A stretch of DNA of 10,805 nucleotides from an uncultured Rhodospirillaceae bacterium (GCA_913048145.1 CAJWVP010000066.1:1-10805), one strand, 5' to 3'. Shown: positions 1-7,512, counted from the first letter of the stretch. Notes: generated by a model from the letters alone, not told the origin. Numbers and translations: made by a program.

Positions 1-776
1 GCGTCACCATTACCTACGGCCAATACCTGTTGATGAACTTCCCCATAACCGGATTGTTAAAAGGCGTCATGATTGTGGCGGTTATTCTCTATTGGTTTCC
101 CGATCACGCCGCCCCGGTCGAAACCTATCTCATGGAACGGGTTCCCTTGTCGCCAGAGGCACGCCGCCTTGCGGTCATCGTCACTATCACAGTGGGCATG
201 TGGGCGACGGATGTGATCCACGGAATTACGCCCGGCTGGGTGGCCGTCACGGCTGCCGTAGTCTGTCTGCTTCCGGGCGTCGGCGTTTTAATGCCACGTC
301 AGATCGTCACACAACGAGGCGGGTTTATCGCTCTGTTGACCATCGCAACCATTGTCGGGCTGGGCGCGGTGCTCGCTGCAAGTGGCGCCGGCGCCTTGAT
401 CGCCGACCTACTCTTGGCAGCCACCGACTTCGAGCCGACGCAACCGGCCTATACTTACAGTGTGTTCTCCGCAATAAACATCGTGATGATGATGCTGGCG
501 ACAATCCCCGGCACAATCGCTATCATGATGCCTTTTGCCGGCACAATCGCGGAAACCGCCCAGGTCCCTGTAGGTACCGCCTTGATGATTATCGTCAACG
601 GGTATGCGACAATCTTCTTTCCCTATCAGGCCTCGCCAATGCTAGCCGGTTTGCGTATCGCCAATGTCAGCTTCACCGACGGCACCAAGATTACATTTGT
701 GGTGTCCTTGATCAGCGTGTTTACGATCTTACCGCTAACCTACTTGTGGTGGCGGTGTCTGGGCGTCTTCGACTAG
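1..776 (+). CDS. SLC13/DASS-family anion permease, C-terminal part (5' truncated by window edge)
   Basis: The reading frame is open from base 3 (V-T-I-T-Y-G-Q-Y-L) with no obvious start, so the gene begins outside the window; 257 residues and the stop at 774-776 are visible. The product is very hydrophobic, with about six membrane spans. Near the C-terminus it carries VNGYATIFFPYQASPML, followed by a last helix ending YLWWRCLGVFD. This helical-hairpin and terminal-helix arrangement is what I know from DASS/SLC13 carriers, which move di- and tricarboxylates or sulfate using sodium. The substrate cannot be read from this half. The gene converges on tam with one base between the stop codons. It could also be called a generic 'SLC13 family permease' or a related ArsB/NhaD-type ion transporter; the family call is fairly secure and the substrate is unknown. 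Confidence 0.8.
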   Translation, partial: VTITYGQYLLMNFPITGLLKGVMIVAVILYWFPDHAAPVETYLMERVPLSPEARRLAVIVTITVGMWATDVIHGITPGWVAVTAAVVCLLPGVGVLMPRQIVTQRGGFIALLTIATIVGLGAVLAASGAGALIADLLLAATDFEPTQPAYTYSVFSAINIVMMMLATIPGTIAIMMPFAGTIAETAQVPVGTALMIIVNGYATIFFPYQASPMLAGLRIANVSFTDGTKITFVVSLISVFTILPLTYLWWRCLGVFD

Positions 777-777
777 A

Positions 778-1548
778 TCATCGGCGGGCAACAACGAACA
801 GGCGGCGGAAGGGGTACAGCGTCTTGCCGTCCGGGCGCTGGGGATACTGTGACGCCACGTACGTAGCGTACTGATCATAGAACGCCGCCGCCGCGTCATC
901 TGCCAGCGCGTCCAACAGAGGTTTCAAAACTGAACCCTTAGTCCATTCAGCAACGGCGTTCTTGCCATCCAAAATCTGCAGATACTCGGTTTCCCAGATA
1001 TCGATAGCTCTCACGTGGGGTCGGAGAAGACCGTAATAGTAATCGGGCGGGCCGACTGGATCGCGGAGAAGGAGCGGTTCCAATTGTGCGCGATGCGGGC
1101 CGGCCGCGACTAGGTCATTTATGATGGCGTGTGATGGTGCGGTCCAGTTGCGCGGCAGCTGAAAGGCGAAAATACCGCCCGCGCGGACGTTAGCGACCAG
1201 ACGAGGCAATAGAGTGTCGTGATCCCGAAGCCACTGAAATACCGCGTTGGAATAAAAAACGTCCGCCATGGCATCTGGCGCCCAGTCAACCAGGTCGGCC
1301 TGAATCCATGTCTTATCAGGATGAAGATCGCGGGCCTGGGCCAGCATGGTCTCCGAGGCATCGACGCCGATGACGTCAGCTGCCGGCCATCGCTGTTGGA
1401 TAAATCCCGTCACGTTTCCAGGACCGCACCCCAGGTCATAAACGGTTTCCGGATCATCTACGTCGGCCTGCGCCAGCAAATCCAAAGCCGGACGGATACG
1501 CGGGCCATGAAACTTTAGGTACTGATCCGGGTCCCAGGTTGACGCCAC
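778..1548 (-). CDS. tam: Trans-aconitate 2-methyltransferase
   Basis: This 256-aa class I SAM-dependent methyltransferase is the usual length for Tam, which methyl-esterifies trans-aconitate, a by-product that inhibits the citric acid cycle. The N-terminus MASTWDPDQYLKFHGPRIRP matches the Tam opening (W-[ND]-P-x-x-Y-x-x-F...R-x-R-P). SAM motif I is DLGCGPGN at residues 38-45, an acidic residue follows in GVDAS (about 61-65), and QADLVDW (83-89) is the adenine-side motif. NAVFQWLRDH (101-110), LPRNW (131-135) and the ending PFRRLFVVARR are also Tam-like. Translation starts with GTG, preceded by AAGGGGAAG about 7 nt upstream. It is monocistronic by spacing: 233 nt separate it from the flavoprotein gene upstream. 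Another small-acid methyltransferase is possible but less likely. Confidence 0.9.
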   Translation of the reverse strand: MASTWDPDQYLKFHGPRIRPALDLLAQADVDDPETVYDLGCGPGNVTGFIQQRWPAADVIGVDASETMLAQARDLHPDKTWIQADLVDWAPDAMADVFYSNAVFQWLRDHDTLLPRLVANVRAGGIFAFQLPRNWTAPSHAIINDLVAAGPHRAQLEPLLLRDPVGPPDYYYGLLRPHVRAIDIWETEYLQILDGKNAVAEWTKGSVLKPLLDALADDAAAAFYDQYATYVASQYPQRPDGKTLYPFRRLFVVARR

Positions 1549-1710
1549 AACACTTCCCCTTGCGCGTTTGCTCGCAGCATCCTAGCGGCGGAAACCTCCG
1601 CGCTCTATTTCTAAATGACCGCCGCACCCAGCATCACCAAATATCTTTGGGAGTTCTTGTTCGGTCATGCGGGTCTAATTGGTGCGATTGCTCAGCCTGA
1701 AGTCCAATGG

Positions 1711-1742
1711 AAAAACGGCCTTTGCGTAACTCCAACGTTTTT
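1711..1742 (-). terminator. Possible weak (bidirectional) terminator, AAAAACG/CGTTTTT inverted repeat
   Basis: AAAAACG at 1711-1717 is the exact reverse complement of CGTTTTT at 1736-1742, with an 18-nt loop. Because the arms are A- and T-runs, either strand would end the stem with a U-tract. It lies 39 nt past the stop of the flavoprotein gene, in the 233-nt gap before tam. The stem has only two G-C pairs, so it would be weak. A second inverted repeat, TCAGGG/CCCTGA (1772-1777 with 1791-1796), straddles the flavoprotein stop codon but has no U-tract. I see no convincing gene in 1549-1781. Confidence 0.3.
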
Positions 1743-1781
1743 TCACCTCCAGCGGCATGCCTTGGAAACCATCAGGGGAGC

Positions 1782-3206
1782 CTATCCAAACCCTGAGAGA
1801 AACTTGACGATTTTTCGCGTACGATCGCTGAAAAGGGAAGGGGTATAAAAACTGCTCGCGGCCCTCTTCGACACCTCGCCGAAGGTGGGATACGGCGCTA
1901 TCATGGTCGCCATCGCACCGATTTTCAGTTTTTCACTCATGGCCAGCACCCAGGGCTGGATCAGTTCGCCGGCGTGCGCACCGACGATCCCGCAACCCAA
2001 GATGTGCCCCTTAGGCGTGATGATGGCCTTGATCAAGCCATCCGTCGCATCTTCGGCCTGGGCCCGGTCATTCTCGTGGAACGGCCAGCGCAGGACACGA
2101 AAATCCTTGCCAGTCTGCTTTGCGCCCGCTTCGTTGAGACCCACCTGAGCCAGTTCGGGTGCCGTGTAGGTCACCCGTGGCACATTATTATGATTGGCTT
2201 TCGCCGGCAGATGGAACAGGGCGTTCTTGATCACCACGCTCGCGTGATAACCAGCCACATGGGTGAAAAGGAAGCCGCCAGTCACGTCACCGATTGCAAA
2301 CACCTTCTTGTTGGACGTGCGCAGGCGGGCATCGACCAGAATGCCCTTGTCAGAATATTCGATACCAGCCTTTTCCAGATCCAACCCGGCAACATTCGGC
2401 CGGCGTCCCGTAGCGACCAGGAGGTGCGAACCGTCGACAACCTCTTCGCCGCCGTCCTTTTCAAGCACCACGCGAACACCGTCAGCATAGGGCTCAATCC
2501 GAATGATCTTCACACCTTCGCGGGCATCCAGGCCGTCTCGGAGAACCTGTTGGCGAACCACATCCACCAACTCCGCGTCATCCTTTGGTATGATCGAAAC
2601 CATCTCAAGGACCGTCACTTCACAACCCAAGTGGCGATGCGCCTGGGCCAATTCAATTCCGATGGGACCGCCGCCTATGACGATTAGATGCTCGGGCAAT
2701 TGATGGCGGTTGAACACGGTTTCGTTAGTTAGATATGGCACCTGGTTGAGACCTGGTATGGGTGACACAAACGCCGTCGACCCTGTCGACACGACGATCC
2801 GTCGCGCCTTGATGCGAACACCATCGGCTTCCACTTCTTGACGACCAACGAATTTACCGGCGGCCTCAATAACCTTGACCCCAAGGCCCTCGAACCGTTC
2901 CACGGAATCGTTCGGTTCAATAGCGCCGATAACGGCCCGCACGTGGCCATAAATATCTTTCGAGCGCGATGTGGGGTCGGTTGCGGTAATCCCAAAGCGA
3001 TCCGCTTCGCGAACCGATTGCGCAGCATGTCCGGCCGCTAACAAGGCTTTTGATGGGACGCAGCCATAGTTGAGACAATCACCGCCCATTTTATATTTTT
3101 CCAGAAGGACGGTTTTCGCCCCCATTTGGGCCGCGCCGGCGGCGACGGCCAGACCGCCGGCACCACCGCCGATGACACAGATATCGACGTTCATCGTTTC
3201 ACTCAT
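1782..3206 (-). CDS. MerA/dihydrolipoyl dehydrogenase-like FAD-dependent disulfide oxidoreductase
   Basis: The product has 474 aa, the usual size for class I pyridine nucleotide-disulfide oxidoreductases. The FAD-binding GGGAGG is at residues 13-18, the redox-active disulfide CLNYGC at C44/C49, the NAD(P)-binding GGGPIG at 178-183 and the second FAD motif FAIGDV at 303-308; the dimerisation domain follows. At the C-terminus dihydrolipoyl dehydrogenases have HPTxxE, with the catalytic His. Here the sequence is YPTFGE (Y439, E444), so His is replaced by Tyr, as at Tyr605 of Tn501 MerA (PYLTMVE). The protein lacks the N-terminal HMA domain and the C-terminal Cys pair of true mercuric reductases and ends in KIVKFLSGFG, so 'mercuric reductase' would be an over-call. 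I chose ATG at 3206, 10 nt after the TVP38 stop; an upstream frame extension would overlap that gene. An ATG four codons in (3194) is also possible. Confidence 0.85.
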   Translation of the reverse strand: MSETMNVDICVIGGGAGGLAVAAGAAQMGAKTVLLEKYKMGGDCLNYGCVPSKALLAAGHAAQSVREADRFGITATDPTSRSKDIYGHVRAVIGAIEPNDSVERFEGLGVKVIEAAGKFVGRQEVEADGVRIKARRIVVSTGSTAFVSPIPGLNQVPYLTNETVFNRHQLPEHLIVIGGGPIGIELAQAHRHLGCEVTVLEMVSIIPKDDAELVDVVRQQVLRDGLDAREGVKIIRIEPYADGVRVVLEKDGGEEVVDGSHLLVATGRRPNVAGLDLEKAGIEYSDKGILVDARLRTSNKKVFAIGDVTGGFLFTHVAGYHASVVIKNALFHLPAKANHNNVPRVTYTAPELAQVGLNEAGAKQTGKDFRVLRWPFHENDRAQAEDATDGLIKAIITPKGHILGCGIVGAHAGELIQPWVLAMSEKLKIGAMATMIAPYPTFGEVSKRAASSFYTPSLFSDRTRKIVKFLSGFG

Positions 3207-3216
3207 TTCGACACCG

Positions 3217-3957
3217 CTATGCTTCTGAAGATTTGATCCACTTGTAAACGATCGGCACCAGCGACAGGATCGCCAGGGCAATGATCGGGCCTAATGTTTT
3301 GGGCTGTAAGATAATCCCAAGATCCGGCGTCCCGCCAGCATCAAACACCGCGCCCAGGCCGTTTCCAACGCTGCAGAAGACGGCACTGCCGGGAATGATC
3401 CCAACGAACGTGCCAATCGCATACGTCCTGAGTGACACGCCTAGGAAGGCAGGCACCAAGTTCACAAACCAGAAAGGAAACACCGGGACAAGCCGAAGAA
3501 ATAACAGATAACTAAGCGCATTCTCGCGGAAACCCGCTTCCATACGCTCGCCGGCACCACCCATCTTTGCGCGGAAAAAATCCGCCAGCGCATACCGAGC
3601 GATCAGGAAGATAGCAACAGCACCAAGGGTCGCGGCGAACACGACGACCGTGATCGCGAGGACCGTGCCAAACACAAATCCGCCGCCCACTGTAATCCAA
3701 GTCGCGCCGGGAAGGGAAAAGGCAACGACGACGGCATATCCGATAATGAAAAGCATGATGGCCAAGAACCGGTTTTCGCTAGTCCACTGCAAAAGAGTTT
3801 GGCGATGTTCGCTCAAGGCATCAAAAGTCAGGTACTGGTTCCAGCCCAAGCCAAAAAATATGGCCACGCCAGCGACAATAATCGCCAACGGCCACAGGCG
3901 AGAGAGCGACGGCTCTCCTCCAGTCGCGTCGGCTTCAATCTTCTGCGTATCTTCCAT
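3217..3957 (-). CDS. TVP38/TMEM64 (VTT/SNARE-associated, DedA-like) family membrane protein
   Basis: The product has 246 aa with a short acidic cytoplasmic N-terminus and about five or six hydrophobic segments (roughly residues 22-40, 64-82, 88-122, 148-172, 178-200, 222-240). The family core is clear: FSLPGATWITVGGGFVFG (80-97), with a G-rich re-entrant segment, and LLFLRLVPVFPFWFVNLVPA (151-170), with the conserved R-L-V-P-x-x-P-F-x-x-x-N pattern. Eukaryotic and DedA relatives are linked to lipid scrambling or membrane homeostasis; the role of the bacterial members is unsettled. The stop codon is 10 nt before the flavoprotein start, so the two form an operon. From memory, RefSeq also has single-chain fusions named as bifunctional TVP38/TMEM64 plus FAD-dependent oxidoreductase, which suggests the two products work together at the membrane. 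The RBS is weak (AAGAAAT upstream). Confidence 0.85.
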   Translation of the reverse strand: MEDTQKIEADATGGEPSLSRLWPLAIIVAGVAIFFGLGWNQYLTFDALSEHRQTLLQWTSENRFLAIMLFIIGYAVVVAFSLPGATWITVGGGFVFGTVLAITVVVFAATLGAVAIFLIARYALADFFRAKMGGAGERMEAGFRENALSYLLFLRLVPVFPFWFVNLVPAFLGVSLRTYAIGTFVGIIPGSAVFCSVGNGLGAVFDAGGTPDLGIILQPKTLGPIIALAILSLVPIVYKWIKSSEA

Positions 3958-3976
3958 CCGTTATTTCTTATCCATT

Positions 3977-3990
3977 TTGGATCAATCCAA
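3977..3990. promoter_or_regulatory. 14-bp palindrome, candidate operator in the TVP38 operon leader
   Basis: TTGGATCAATCCAA has perfect 6-bp arms around two central bases. It lies 20-33 nt upstream of the TVP38 gene start, in the 207-nt gap between that gene and rpmH, which are divergent. On the minus strand GATAAT (4013 to 4008) is a possible -10 element, which would put the palindrome at about +11 to +24. I found no good -35 for it. A repressor site is the simplest reading; a small mRNA hairpin is an alternative. The regulator is unknown. Confidence 0.35.
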
Positions 3991-4108
3991 CCGTTCGATG
4001 AGCGGACATTATCCTATTCCCGTATATTCTAAGAAATACACCAAATAACCGTCCTTTAAGGCACCCGATAGGCGAAATCACAAATACGGAATTTGACTGC
4101 CGTGGGCG

Positions 4109-4137
4109 TTGACTTCGTCCCATAGAGCCCCTATACA
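4109..4137 (+). promoter_or_regulatory. Sigma-70-type promoter for the rpmH-rnpA-yidD-yidC cluster
   Basis: TTGACT (4109-4114) and TATACA (4132-4137) are separated by exactly 17 nt. Each is close to the consensus -35 (TTGACA) and -10 (TATAAT). The predicted transcription start is near 4144, giving a leader of about 20 nt to the rpmH start codon. Another TTGACT lies 16 nt upstream (4093-4098) but has no matching -10 at the right distance. Confidence 0.75.
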
Positions 4138-4164
4138 GCGTTCAAATCTCGTCGGAGTCGACCC

Positions 4165-4299
4165 GTGAAAAGAACGTACCAACCCAGCAGATTGATCCGC
4201 AAGCGCCGCCATGGCTTTCGCTCACGCATGGCCACGGTTGGTGGCCGCCGGGTTCTTGCTAACCGTCGCCGGAAAGGGCGCAAGCGGCTGTCCGCCTAA
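4165..4299 (+). CDS. rpmH: 50S ribosomal protein L34
   Basis: Reading from GTG at 4165 gives a 44-aa, extremely basic protein that starts MKRTYQPSRLIRKRRHGF and ends RRRKGRKRLSA. This is the invariant L34 sequence and the normal length (about 44-46 aa). L34 is a late-assembling component of the large ribosomal subunit. GGAG at 4154-4157 sits 7 nt before the GTG, supporting this start; no ATG is available at the family N-terminus. It is the first gene after the promoter at 4109-4137 and is followed 31 nt later by rnpA, the near-universal bacterial pairing. Confidence 0.97.
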   Translation: MKRTYQPSRLIRKRRHGFRSRMATVGGRRVLANRRRKGRKRLSA

Positions 4300-4330
4300 T
4301 CTTGGCGGCCGGGCTTCTCGGTTGCGCGTG

Positions 4331-4711
4331 ATGCCTACCGTTCAACCGCAATCCGTTCCGGTTACACGCTTGAAACGGCGCAATGATTTTCTATGCGTGG
4401 CACATCGTGGCCAAAAATGGGTGGCCCCCGGTCTTGTTTTACAGTCGCGCCGAAGGAAGGACACCGAATCTAGGTCGCGTGATGGCATCAGGATCGGATT
4501 TACGGTAACCAAGAAAGTGGGTAACGCGGTCATAAGAAATCGCACGCGCCGGCGCCTAAAGGCTGCCGCCGTGGACGTGATGGCCGCACATGGACAAGAT
4601 CTTACCGATTATGTGTTGATCGGACGCGCGGGCACATTAAAACGTCCCTATGCCTTGCTGGTCGCGGATCTTGAAACGGCCATGCAGAGACTTAATGCAT
4701 ATCGGGCCTGA
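4331..4711 (+). CDS. rnpA: Ribonuclease P protein component
   Basis: The 126-aa basic protein assists the RNase P RNA in maturing tRNA 5' ends. The family signature is plain: RIGFTVTKKVGNAVIRNRTR (residues 54-73), containing the RNR motif at 69-71 followed by RRRL. LKRRNDF at 14-20 is the conserved beginning of the fold, and DYVLIGR at 93-99 is the usual central strand. ATG at 4331 gives a normal length and follows rpmH by 31 nt. The frame stays open upstream to an ATG at 4211 inside rpmH, but that would add 40 residues unlike RnpA. A GTG directly before the ATG (4328) is equally possible. The SD is weak, so translation may depend partly on rpmH. yidD follows after 33 nt. Confidence 0.93.
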   Translation: MPTVQPQSVPVTRLKRRNDFLCVAHRGQKWVAPGLVLQSRRRKDTESRSRDGIRIGFTVTKKVGNAVIRNRTRRRLKAAAVDVMAAHGQDLTDYVLIGRAGTLKRPYALLVADLETAMQRLNAYRA

Positions 4712-4744
4712 CGACGGCTCCCGCAACGATTCAGGGAAAAGACC

Positions 4745-5047
4745 ATGTGGAAGCACATCGATAAAACAGTCAGGATCGTGCTGAAGGGCGTCATCCGCGC
4801 CTATCAGCTCCTACTGTCGCCGGTTCTTGGAAATAACTGCCGTTTCCATCCAAATTGCTCAACCTATGCTGTCGAAGCGATCAATCAAAACGGTGCTATG
4901 GGGGGCGCGTGGCTGGCCGCTAAACGGATCGCGCGGTGCCACCCCTGGAACCCAGGCGGGTTCGACCCGGTGCCGATGCCCGACGAACCCATAAAAGTTC
5001 AAAATGAACCAATTACCCTGTCCTCGGGAGGCACTGCCGGACAATGA
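4745..5047 (+). CDS. yidD: Membrane protein insertion efficiency factor YidD
   Basis: The 100-aa product has an amphipathic N-terminal helix (RIVLKGVIRAYQLLLSPVLG, residues 10-29) and the full YidD signature: CRFHPNCSTYAVEAI (32-46), then G-rich spacing, then RIARCHPWNPGGFDPVP (61-77). Cysteines are C32, C38 and C65. YidD is a small inner-membrane-associated protein that aids YidC-dependent insertion. AGGGAA lies about 9 nt before the ATG. The TGA stop overlaps the yidC start as ATGA, indicating translational coupling. The last 20 or so residues are a non-conserved polar tail, common in alphaproteobacterial members. Confidence 0.95.
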   Translation: MWKHIDKTVRIVLKGVIRAYQLLLSPVLGNNCRFHPNCSTYAVEAINQNGAMGGAWLAAKRIARCHPWNPGGFDPVPMPDEPIKVQNEPITLSSGGTAGQ

Positions 5048-6831
5048 TTGATAATAAGAACCTTGTGCTGGCCATTGCGCTGTCGGTCGCGATCCTTTTC
5101 GGGTTCGAGCTGTATTTTAAAGAGACCCGCCCGCCGCTGCCGCCGGAAGGCCAGAAAACCGAGCAGACGGCCGGTCCATCAGCCGTCCCAGGCACATCCG
5201 CGCCGTCCGCACCTAGCGCTTCTTCAATGCCCGCGGCAACCCTTAGCCAGGCCCAGGCGCCCTCATCGTTCAGCGCACCCGGCTCACCAGCCTCTTTAGC
5301 TCAGGTCAACCGCAAAGCGGTCTTGGCCAATACCAAACGCATTCCCATCGACACGCCCCGACTGTATGGCTCCATCTCTTTAACCGGCGGCCTTATCGAT
5401 GACCTGACACTTGCTGATTACCGCGAGACGATCGAGCCAGACAGCGCAGAGATCATCCTGCTCAACCCGCAAGGCATGACGGCTAGCTACTACACCCAGC
5501 ATGGCTGGTCCACGACCGGCACCGTCAAGGTTCCGCAACCAGACACAGTTTGGCAGTCGAATAGCACGAAGCTGACCCCAGAAAGTTCGGCGGTGTTGAC
5601 CTGGGACAATGGCGAGGGGTTGATGTTTAAACGTACCATCGCCGTGGATGCAAACTATATGTTCACGGTCACCCAGGAGATCGCGAACAAATCGAACGCA
5701 GCCCAAACCTTCGCCTCCTATGGCCTTGTCTCTCGATGGACGACACCAGAAACCACCGACTTCTACATCCTTCATGAAGGGCTCTTGGGGGTCTTTGACG
5801 ACACCTTGGTGGAGATCGACTACGACGATATCCAATCGGATAAGCTGGTTCAGAAATCTTCCACCGGCGGTTGGATCGGGATTACAGACAAGTATTGGCT
5901 TGCCGCGCTGGTCCCGGATCAGAGCGGACCGGTGAATGCCCGGTTCATTCATTCCAAAAAGGACGTTGTCGATACGTACCAGGTAGATTTCGTCGGTCCG
6001 CCGCAGACCGTTGCACCCGGCAACAGCATCCAGGCCGTCAGCCGCGTGTTCGCGGGCGCGAAGGAGGTTCGTCTCCTGGATGCCTATGAGGGGCAGATCG
6101 GCGTCAAACGGTTCGATCTGGCCATTGATTTCGGCTGGTTCTATTTCCTAACCAAACCCATTTTCTACGCCCTCCTATGGCTGAACGACCGCATCCTCAA
6201 TCTAGGCTTGGCAATCCTGGTGCTAACCGTGGGCATCAAACTGGCGTTCTTCCCGCTGGCCAATAAATCCTATGTCTCAATGAGCAAGATGAAGATACTA
6301 CAGCCAAAAATGGTGCAGATTCGCGAACGCTTTAGCGACGACAAAATGCGCATGAACCAAGAGATGATGGACCTTTATAAGAAAGAGAAGGTAAATCCAG
6401 CCTCCGGTTGTTTACCGATCCTGGTCCAGATTCCTGTGTTCTTCGCACTATATAAGGTTTTGTTCGTGACCATTGAGATGCGGCATGCGCCATTCTACGG
6501 CTGGATCGAAGATCTCTCGGCACCCGATCCGACTTCTCTGTTCAATTTGTTTGGATTAATCACTTGGTCTCCGCCGGAGTTCCTTTTGATCGGTGTGTGG
6601 CCAATCCTCATGGGCTTGACCATGTTCTTGCAGCAAAAACTGAACCCACAGCCCGCGGATCCCGTGCAGGCGAAGATTTTCATGTTTTTACCGTTATTCT
6701 TCACCTTCCTACTGGCCCGTTTCCCAGCCGGTCTGGTGATCTATTGGGCGTGGAACAACCTGCTTTCGATTTTACAACAATGGATCATCATGCGACGCAT
6801 GGGCATGACTGGAAAAGAAGCCCTGCAATAG
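5044..6831 (+). CDS. yidC: Membrane protein insertase YidC
   Basis: The 595-aa length is typical of Gram-negative YidC. An N-terminal membrane helix (LVLAIALSVAILFGFELYF, residues 7-25) is followed by a Pro/Ala/Ser-rich linker (about 27-85), a large periplasmic P1 domain (about 90-350) and the conserved C-terminal five-helix insertase domain (about 365-580). Signature stretches are PLANKSYVSMSKMKILQPKM (404-423), the C1-loop helix RMNQEMMDLYKKEKVNPASG (436-455) and FPAGLVIYWAWNNLLSILQQ (560-579). The groove residue that is Arg366 in E. coli aligns by spacing with K399, the alphaproteobacterial form. YidC inserts inner-membrane proteins alone or with SecYEG. The ATG overlaps the yidD stop; GGGAGG lies 13 nt upstream, a long spacing consistent with coupling. 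engB follows after 27 nt. Confidence 0.97.
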   Translation: MIDNKNLVLAIALSVAILFGFELYFKETRPPLPPEGQKTEQTAGPSAVPGTSAPSAPSASSMPAATLSQAQAPSSFSAPGSPASLAQVNRKAVLANTKRIPIDTPRLYGSISLTGGLIDDLTLADYRETIEPDSAEIILLNPQGMTASYYTQHGWSTTGTVKVPQPDTVWQSNSTKLTPESSAVLTWDNGEGLMFKRTIAVDANYMFTVTQEIANKSNAAQTFASYGLVSRWTTPETTDFYILHEGLLGVFDDTLVEIDYDDIQSDKLVQKSSTGGWIGITDKYWLAALVPDQSGPVNARFIHSKKDVVDTYQVDFVGPPQTVAPGNSIQAVSRVFAGAKEVRLLDAYEGQIGVKRFDLAIDFGWFYFLTKPIFYALLWLNDRILNLGLAILVLTVGIKLAFFPLANKSYVSMSKMKILQPKMVQIRERFSDDKMRMNQEMMDLYKKEKVNPASGCLPILVQIPVFFALYKVLFVTIEMRHAPFYGWIEDLSAPDPTSLFNLFGLITWSPPEFLLIGVWPILMGLTMFLQQKLNPQPADPVQAKIFMFLPLFFTFLLARFPAGLVIYWAWNNLLSILQQWIIMRRMGMTGKEALQ

Positions 6832-6858
6832 ACGCACAACCGCGGAGGAGGGGCGGAC

Positions 6859-7512
6859 GTGGCCGATGCACCCGCGCACCCTGAACATGACGCAGCGGCT
6901 CTTGAAGCCGGACGCCTCCTGTTCGCACAATCCTGCGATTTCATTATCGGATGCGCACGATTGGATCAGGTCCCCAACACAGATTTGCCAGAGATAGCTT
7001 TCGCCGGTCGATCTAATGTAGGAAAATCCAGTCTGATCAACACATTGGTCGGCCAAAAAGCCTTGGCCCGAATATCAAACACGCCGGGTCGCACTCAGCA
7101 GATTAACTTTTTCGATCTCGGGGGCCGGCTAATGTTCGCGGATCTTCCTGGATACGGCTATGCTCGCGCGCCAAAGGCGCAGGTTCAGAAATGGACCCTC
7201 TTGGTTCAATCCTATCTTGTTGGGCGAGCAAACTTAAGGCGGATATTGGTCCTCGTAGACGCCCGCCACGGTCTCAAAGATAATGATCGCAGCGTGATGA
7301 TGGTCTTGGACAAGGCGGCACAACCTTATCAGGTTGTCCTCACCAAGGCCGACAAAATTAAACCGCGCCCACTCACCGACTTGCAAGAGCGCATTGAGAA
7401 AGAAGCCGCAAAGCACCCTGCCGCACATCCTCATGTCATGGTAACGAGTTCTCAAAAAGGTCTGGGTATCGCCGCGTTGCGTGCCGAACTGACGGCACTA
7501 GCGGGCTCCTGA
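6859..7512 (+). CDS. engB: Ribosome biogenesis GTP-binding protein EngB (YsxC/YihA)
   Basis: The 217-aa TRAFAC-class GTPase is the normal EngB length. G motifs appear in order: G1 GRSNVGKS (50-57), G2 Thr79 in GRTQQINFF, G3 DLPG (95-98), G4 TKAD (162-165) and G5-like SSQKG (197-201). GYGYARAPK after G3 is the EngB-specific switch II. The family is essential in many bacteria and acts late in 50S subunit assembly. The start is GTG at 6859, with a strong purine-rich SD (GGAGGAGGGGCGG) just upstream. It is the last gene of the rpmH cluster here; many alphaproteobacteria continue with argB, which is not present. The N-terminal 30 residues are variable and acidic/Ala-rich. Confidence 0.95.
   Translation: MADAPAHPEHDAAALEAGRLLFAQSCDFIIGCARLDQVPNTDLPEIAFAGRSNVGKSSLINTLVGQKALARISNTPGRTQQINFFDLGGRLMFADLPGYGYARAPKAQVQKWTLLVQSYLVGRANLRRILVLVDARHGLKDNDRSVMMVLDKAAQPYQVVLTKADKIKPRPLTDLQERIEKEAAKHPAAHPHVMVTSSQKGLGIAALRAELTALAGS

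Noticed and set aside
1585..1601. GCGGCGG-AAA-CCTCCGC imperfect hairpin upstream of tam
   Set aside because: It has one internal mismatch and lies in the tam leader on the transcribed strand without a U-tract in that direction; not enough for a terminator or riboswitch call.
1615..1848. Plus-strand 77-aa frame between tam and the flavoprotein gene
   Set aside because: It has no SD, runs antisense into the flavoprotein C-terminus for 67 nt, and its sequence resembles no family I know.
4093..4098. Second TTGACT upstream of rpmH as another promoter
   Set aside because: No TATAAT-like hexamer lies 16-18 nt downstream; the 4109 copy has the ideal 17-nt spacing and explains the promoter alone.
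4211..4330. N-terminal extension of rnpA starting inside rpmH, recalling the Thermus arrangement where rnpA overlaps rpmH
   Set aside because: The added 40 residues look like an out-of-frame reading of rpmH, no SD was seen, and the ATG at 4331 gives a normal RnpA length.
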